Shown here: piece after piece, positions 60,035 through 64,000 of the stretch
How the letters are laid out: every line of letters starts with the position of its first letter
How positions within the stretch are numbered: the first letter of the stretch is position 1
Position numbers and translations under genes: made by a program
DNA from: Scleromitrula shiraiana
Lineage: Eukaryota; Ascomycota; Leotiomycetes; Helotiales; Sclerotiniaceae
Assembly (NCBI GenBank): GCA_028455995.1
Contig: JABELC010000003.1
Span: 124,001-188,000 of the forward strand
DNA: 64,000 nt
Direction: 5' to 3'
The notes under the pieces: model-generated
What the model was told of the DNA's origin: nothing
The model's input: only the letters and a program-made list of their open reading frames with translations
The model's database searches: none

Positions 60035-61545
60035 GATGAGATAGTTTTAAATTTTGAGTTGAGGGTTTTGTTTTGTTTTGTTTTGTTTTGTTTGTGGGGT
60101 TTCTTGGTTCTATGAATGATTGTATAATATCTCTGTGAATTTTAGAAATGGACTATCGAGGAAATCTATGTCTGTTGAACTTCCCCATGCAAAGGCTGGT
60201 ATTATTTAGTCATTTCAGATTCACAATAATTTATTAATACAACACCAGTCATCGCGTATCACCTATGTAGGTCTGAAAACGACATTTTGACTCATAGAGG
60301 CACTTTATTGATTTAATCCACTTTACTCAAGTCAAAAGAATGTTTGGAATAGGATTACCAGGGGGTGGATTTTCATGTATCGTTGTTGAATGTATGTATA
60401 TTTCGATTAGTACTTGATTTTGAACCAAATAACTGAACCTTGCAATGCATTAACATTAGATCAAACTATAACAATATACGTACGTACGTGACTCAAGAGT
60501 GCAATTGCTGTTTTTTTTTTTTTTTTTCAAGAAAGAGACGAGAGATCCGTCCGAATGGTCCATCCATGATTTTACACCCCCTTAAAAAATGTCTAGGTTG
60601 TCACTTCAATTCCGTCAGTCATATTCCTCATGCCATATTTCTCCATTCACTACCATATTGTCATATTGTCAATAATGCCATAGCATTTCCAATTAATAAC
60701 GACTCTGAAATACGACAGTCACGGTGCGATTTATCCATAAAACCGCCATCATTTTCTTTCTTTCTTTCTTTCTTTCTTTCATTCAGCACATATGATTCTT
60801 CCTATCCCCGACCTCAGCATCCACACAATCATCAGAGTTACCGAAACATCGACCTCTAATAATCCCGATGTGGGAATCTTCAGACCTCACTACAATGGAA
60901 AATATTACCATTCTCCCACATCTGCGACCCATCACCGTGGTAAATAATCTTCTTCGTGGTAGACGTCTCATCTGTGACACTCCTCAACAATTTAACTTCC
61001 TTCGTTCTGTTAAATTCCTTTTCTTCGTTCTACATTCTTCTGCTTGCACTATCCGCGTAGACTTGTCGCCCTCTGCATCTGTCATTCCATTGTGATGATA
61101 GAGTTCTGAGCAGCCGTTATGTGTTGTGGGATTGCGAAGAGCTCGGTTTACAATGTTGATGGCCAGAAGATGGTTTGTGAATTTTAAAATGTTGGTATTG
61201 AAAAAATAGACTTGATTATCAGAACACCATAAGTTGAGGTAAAGATGGAGATGATGTTGTATTGTTGGCTAGGAATTTAGGATATTTGTGGAGGTTCGAA
61301 ATATTGAATATGCAAACGCCTTTCATCATTACACGCTAATACTGCACAAACGGCAGGGTTAATTTGAGTGTTTCACTGTTGTTCATAAATGGGACTAATG
61401 TTGGATGATGATAGGTCTGATTATTTCACCGTGATTTGTATTGTATAATGGGACTAATCTCGGATCATGAAGAGCCTGATTCTTCCATACAGTTGATGTG
61501 CAAGGTATGTGGGGGGACGCAGCATGCGGCAACCCAACCCCTGCA
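60035..61545. other. Intergenic, no gene seen
   Basis: Contains TTTTG repeats (about 60066-60092), ACGT repeats, a T17 run (about 60511-60528) and a (TTTC)n tract (about 60757-60780). A plus frame of 75 residues at 60868-61095 has no recognisable content. Confidence 0.5.
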
Positions 61546-63906
61546 TTATTTCTTTACTCCCCAACTACCCACAATACCCATAGCCTTCTCATCCCCATCT
61601 TGCACGCGACCATCACGAAGCACACCAGCCAAGCACTTCCATGGATCTCTGCCTCCGCCCCATTGCAAAACCTCCTCTTTCATCATTTCTCCGTTGCCTC
61701 TCTGAACACCTCCACCGCCTTCTCCACCTTGGAAAACAATCTGCCAGATTCTCCTTGCTAATACTCGGTCGAATAGATAGCTATAGTAGGTACTACCGTA
61801 TCCGAATAAATGACCAAAAAAGCCTTGCCAGCATGTCCCAGGAGGATCAACTGGAAGAACACCATGTTGGCGTTGCAGAGAGTGATATACTTCTGTAGAA
61901 TTGAAGGATGACGAGAGAGGTAATGAAGAATGATAGGCCAGATCAAGCATAGAAAGAACTATTTGGTTTTCTGTATCGGAACCTTCAAATCGTTTGTCTA
62001 ATGCTAACTTTTCGGATACCATCTTATATGGGAGTGGTTGATCTGTTTCATAGTGTCGAGCAAACAAAGAGAGTACTGTTTCATCTGCCGCAAAATGTTC
62101 CATGAGGACTGAAGGTAGTTCGGCAAAATCGGTTGCACAACGAGTTCCAGACACATTCTGAAGAGATGTTCGTCCAAGGAATGAATGAATGGCATGTCCC
62201 ATCTCGTGAAAGAGGGTTTGTACCTCGCCGAAAGTGAGTAAAGCGGGTCTAGAGGACATCCCAGATGTAGTGGAGAAATCACATATAAGGGCTATTGTTG
62301 GCAGTTGTTTGAGAACCCCGGAAGACCTTGAAGTAGACATACCATCGTTTGCAGCTTCTTCAGGTGTGGCGAAAAGAAAGCTATCTGGAGATGATGCAAC
62401 TTCCTCGAGCTCTGAGTTTGTAATTTCTCGAGAACAACGAAGGGTGAAATGAGCAGGATTTGGAGACTTCCCGGGACGAGAGAAAAGGTCGCAATATAAA
62501 ACAGCAACATGACCATCAGTTTCAGATATTACATCCAATCTTCGGACATCAGAGTTCCATGTTTCTCCAGGCATTGCTTCATGAGGTACAAGTCTGATTC
62601 CATAAAGGCGCGTGAATAATCTGGAGAGGCCTTGCATAACAGTACCGAGTGAGAAGAACGCGGAGAGAAAATCTGAGTTGCGCGAGCGTGAGCGAACTGA
62701 AGCTAGAATCTGCGCAGCATAATAGTCCTTGTCCCACGCTTGTAAGACTGGGCTTGAAGCATTCAGAGTGGACATTTTTGCTTTTAACAACTGAGCAATC
62801 TCCTCTCTTACAATTGGTTTGTTGTCCTCTGATAACGCTTGCAAGAACTGAGATACTGATTCCGGACTTTTGGCCATTTTGTCACCCAAACTCATATGTG
62901 AATAACTGTCATACCTTGAAAGCTTTGCCAACTGTGCTCTTTTGCGCAATAATTCCTCGAGCCTACCTACCGTATCTCCAGATGATGTCCTGGTAGCTGT
63001 GTAAATTTCTTTCCGAACCTCCTCATCATGAACGGTTCGAATAGCAGCTGCGGGAGAAACACCAATTGTTGGTAATTTGGTCTGTCCCCATGTTGTGTGT
63101 TCCCGCACAAGAAGGGGGTCCATCCCTTTCAGCTTACTGCTTGAAAATGTCAAAGTAGATTTGGCTGGCTGCATATAATCCACGAAATCCTGCCCAACCT
63201 CACTTATCTCTTGCGACAGAGCCACAAAACGGTCACGCTCAGCGCGAGGTAAGTCAATCGCCGATTTTTTAAAATCCTTCCTTAGTATATCCGCTACAAC
63301 CATTTCTTCTTCAGTCCAACCTGCTACGATTTCTGGAGTGTTCATGGCGATATCGAGTTGCTTGTTAAGTCCAGTAGTTGTGTTGAGAACATTCATATAC
63401 TCGAACATCTTCCCGTATGCCCTTGAAGCAGCCGCTTGAATCGCTGAGCTTGGATGGGTAGCTCGAACAAAGTCCGCAAGGTCTATAACTCGACATAATA
63501 AATCACTTAGGCGATCTAGATCTCTAGCAACATGTCTGTATTCATCTATCGTAGAAGCCTTCAAGACCTTATCCACAATTCTCTTCGCCCTGCGCAAGCT
63601 TGTATTTGCGAACACTTCGAATCCTTCCGGATTTGTGAGGTACCGGTTTTGAAAGAGTCCAGCACTGCGGCCATTGTAACTCGTTTGCGAAGATTGGGAG
63701 AAGTCTTTCCAGAAATTCGGAGAATCAAATATCCGCCGTAAGACTTTATCATCGTGTTTAGCTCCTGGCGCAGCATTGTCCACAGGTACTGGTCGAGGTT
63801 CGTGGTACTGTGTAGAAGCAGTCGCAATTCGTCGACGCAATTGAGTTTGTTTCTTCACACATCTTGAACAGATCCAAGGTCTGGAAGGCGCAGCTACTTT
63901 CAACAT
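61546..63906 (-). CDS. OCT1: Mitochondrial intermediate peptidase (M3 metallopeptidase)
   Basis: A single frame of 786 residues, the usual length for fungal Oct1. The N-terminus is basic and rich in Arg, Ser and Thr (RPWICSRCVKKQTQLRRR) as for a matrix-targeting signal. The catalytic zinc site HEMGH is at 567-571, preceded by FGEVQTLF and followed by SGTRCATDFAELPSVLMEHF, where Glu596 should be the third zinc ligand. Oct1 removes an octapeptide from a set of imported precursors after the main processing peptidase has cut. The C-terminal 50 residues are Gly-rich and variable. The start at 63906 is the first Met of the frame and gives a good targeting peptide. The gene is complete in the window. 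Confidence 0.95.
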   Translation of the reverse strand: MLKVAAPSRPWICSRCVKKQTQLRRRIATASTQYHEPRPVPVDNAAPGAKHDDKVLRRIFDSPNFWKDFSQSSQTSYNGRSAGLFQNRYLTNPEGFEVFANTSLRRAKRIVDKVLKASTIDEYRHVARDLDRLSDLLCRVIDLADFVRATHPSSAIQAAASRAYGKMFEYMNVLNTTTGLNKQLDIAMNTPEIVAGWTEEEMVVADILRKDFKKSAIDLPRAERDRFVALSQEISEVGQDFVDYMQPAKSTLTFSSSKLKGMDPLLVREHTTWGQTKLPTIGVSPAAAIRTVHDEEVRKEIYTATRTSSGDTVGRLEELLRKRAQLAKLSRYDSYSHMSLGDKMAKSPESVSQFLQALSEDNKPIVREEIAQLLKAKMSTLNASSPVLQAWDKDYYAAQILASVRSRSRNSDFLSAFFSLGTVMQGLSRLFTRLYGIRLVPHEAMPGETWNSDVRRLDVISETDGHVAVLYCDLFSRPGKSPNPAHFTLRCSREITNSELEEVASSPDSFLFATPEEAANDGMSTSRSSGVLKQLPTIALICDFSTTSGMSSRPALLTFGEVQTLFHEMGHAIHSFLGRTSLQNVSGTRCATDFAELPSVLMEHFAADETVLSLFARHYETDQPLPYKMVSEKLALDKRFEGSDTENQIVLSMLDLAYHSSLPLSSSFNSTEVYHSLQRQHGVLPVDPPGTCWQGFFGHLFGYGSTYYSYLFDRVLARRIWQIVFQGGEGGGGVQRGNGEMMKEEVLQWGGGRDPWKCLAGVLRDGRVQDGDEKAMGIVGSWGVKK

Positions 63907-64000
63907 GCTCTAGGTGGTATTGCGACGGACCAACTGTGTTGAAAAGTTGGTAGTCAAAAATAAACTATAGGTGGAGGGGAACCTCGAAAGTTTATGCTTG
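63907..64000. other. OCT1 upstream region
   Basis: Ninety-four bases of 5' flank of OCT1. Nothing else can be assigned. Confidence 0.5.

Noticed and set aside
61436..61761. Plus-strand frames opposite the 3' end of OCT1
   Set aside because: Antisense shadows of the OCT1 coding sequence.

Overview
This window is nuclear DNA of a filamentous ascomycete. Genes carry short introns (about 50-80 bp, GTAWGT...YAG), there are two Zn2Cys6 regulators, a WSC-domain protein and a secreted polysaccharide lyase, and a 20 kb block has been reduced almost to pure A+T by repeat-induced point mutation (RIP). The overall gene flavour is that of Leotiomycetes (Sclerotinia/Botrytis type), but the genus is an inference that I cannot prove from the sequence.

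1-34 kb (gene-bearing left part). In order: the last exon of a gene entering from the left; a PL7 alginate-lyase-like secreted enzyme; an intron-containing tRNA-Tyr; an Rtg2/Ppx-GppA phosphatase-like protein; 3 kb of low-complexity DNA; a triose-phosphate/nucleotide-sugar type transporter; an amidohydrolase remnant; a Zn2Cys6 regulator divergent from a broken secreted-protein gene; a second Zn2Cys6 regulator divergent from an SRPBCC-domain protein; a sugar-transporter tail fragment; an intact DHA1-type MFS exporter; two more gene remnants; and an intronless REV1 translesion polymerase. Between REV1 and the AT-rich block lies a TATA-preceded stretch that can fold into a very strong RNA structure.

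33.9-54.5 kb (AT-rich block). This is a stack of nested transposons, resolved here by LTR pairs and target-site duplications: a 5.4 kb plus-strand Ty1/copia element (LTR 169 bp, TSD TATAA) interrupted by a 7.6 kb minus-strand copia (LTR 160 bp, TSD AAACT), interrupted by another minus-strand copia (LTR 159 bp, TSD ATAAA), which carries a 957 bp long-inverted-repeat DNA element with a TA duplication. LTR partners differ almost only by C/T and G/A transitions, the mark of RIP. No intact gene is left in this block.

54.5-64 kb (right part). A second foldback element, a small secreted WSC-domain protein, a 188 bp perfect (TTA)n tract, a frameshifted F-box gene, and the complete OCT1 mitochondrial intermediate peptidase. 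Housekeeping genes (RTG2-like, REV1, OCT1) are intact, while accessory genes near the repeat block are often fragmentary, which fits a fast-evolving compartment around the repeats.
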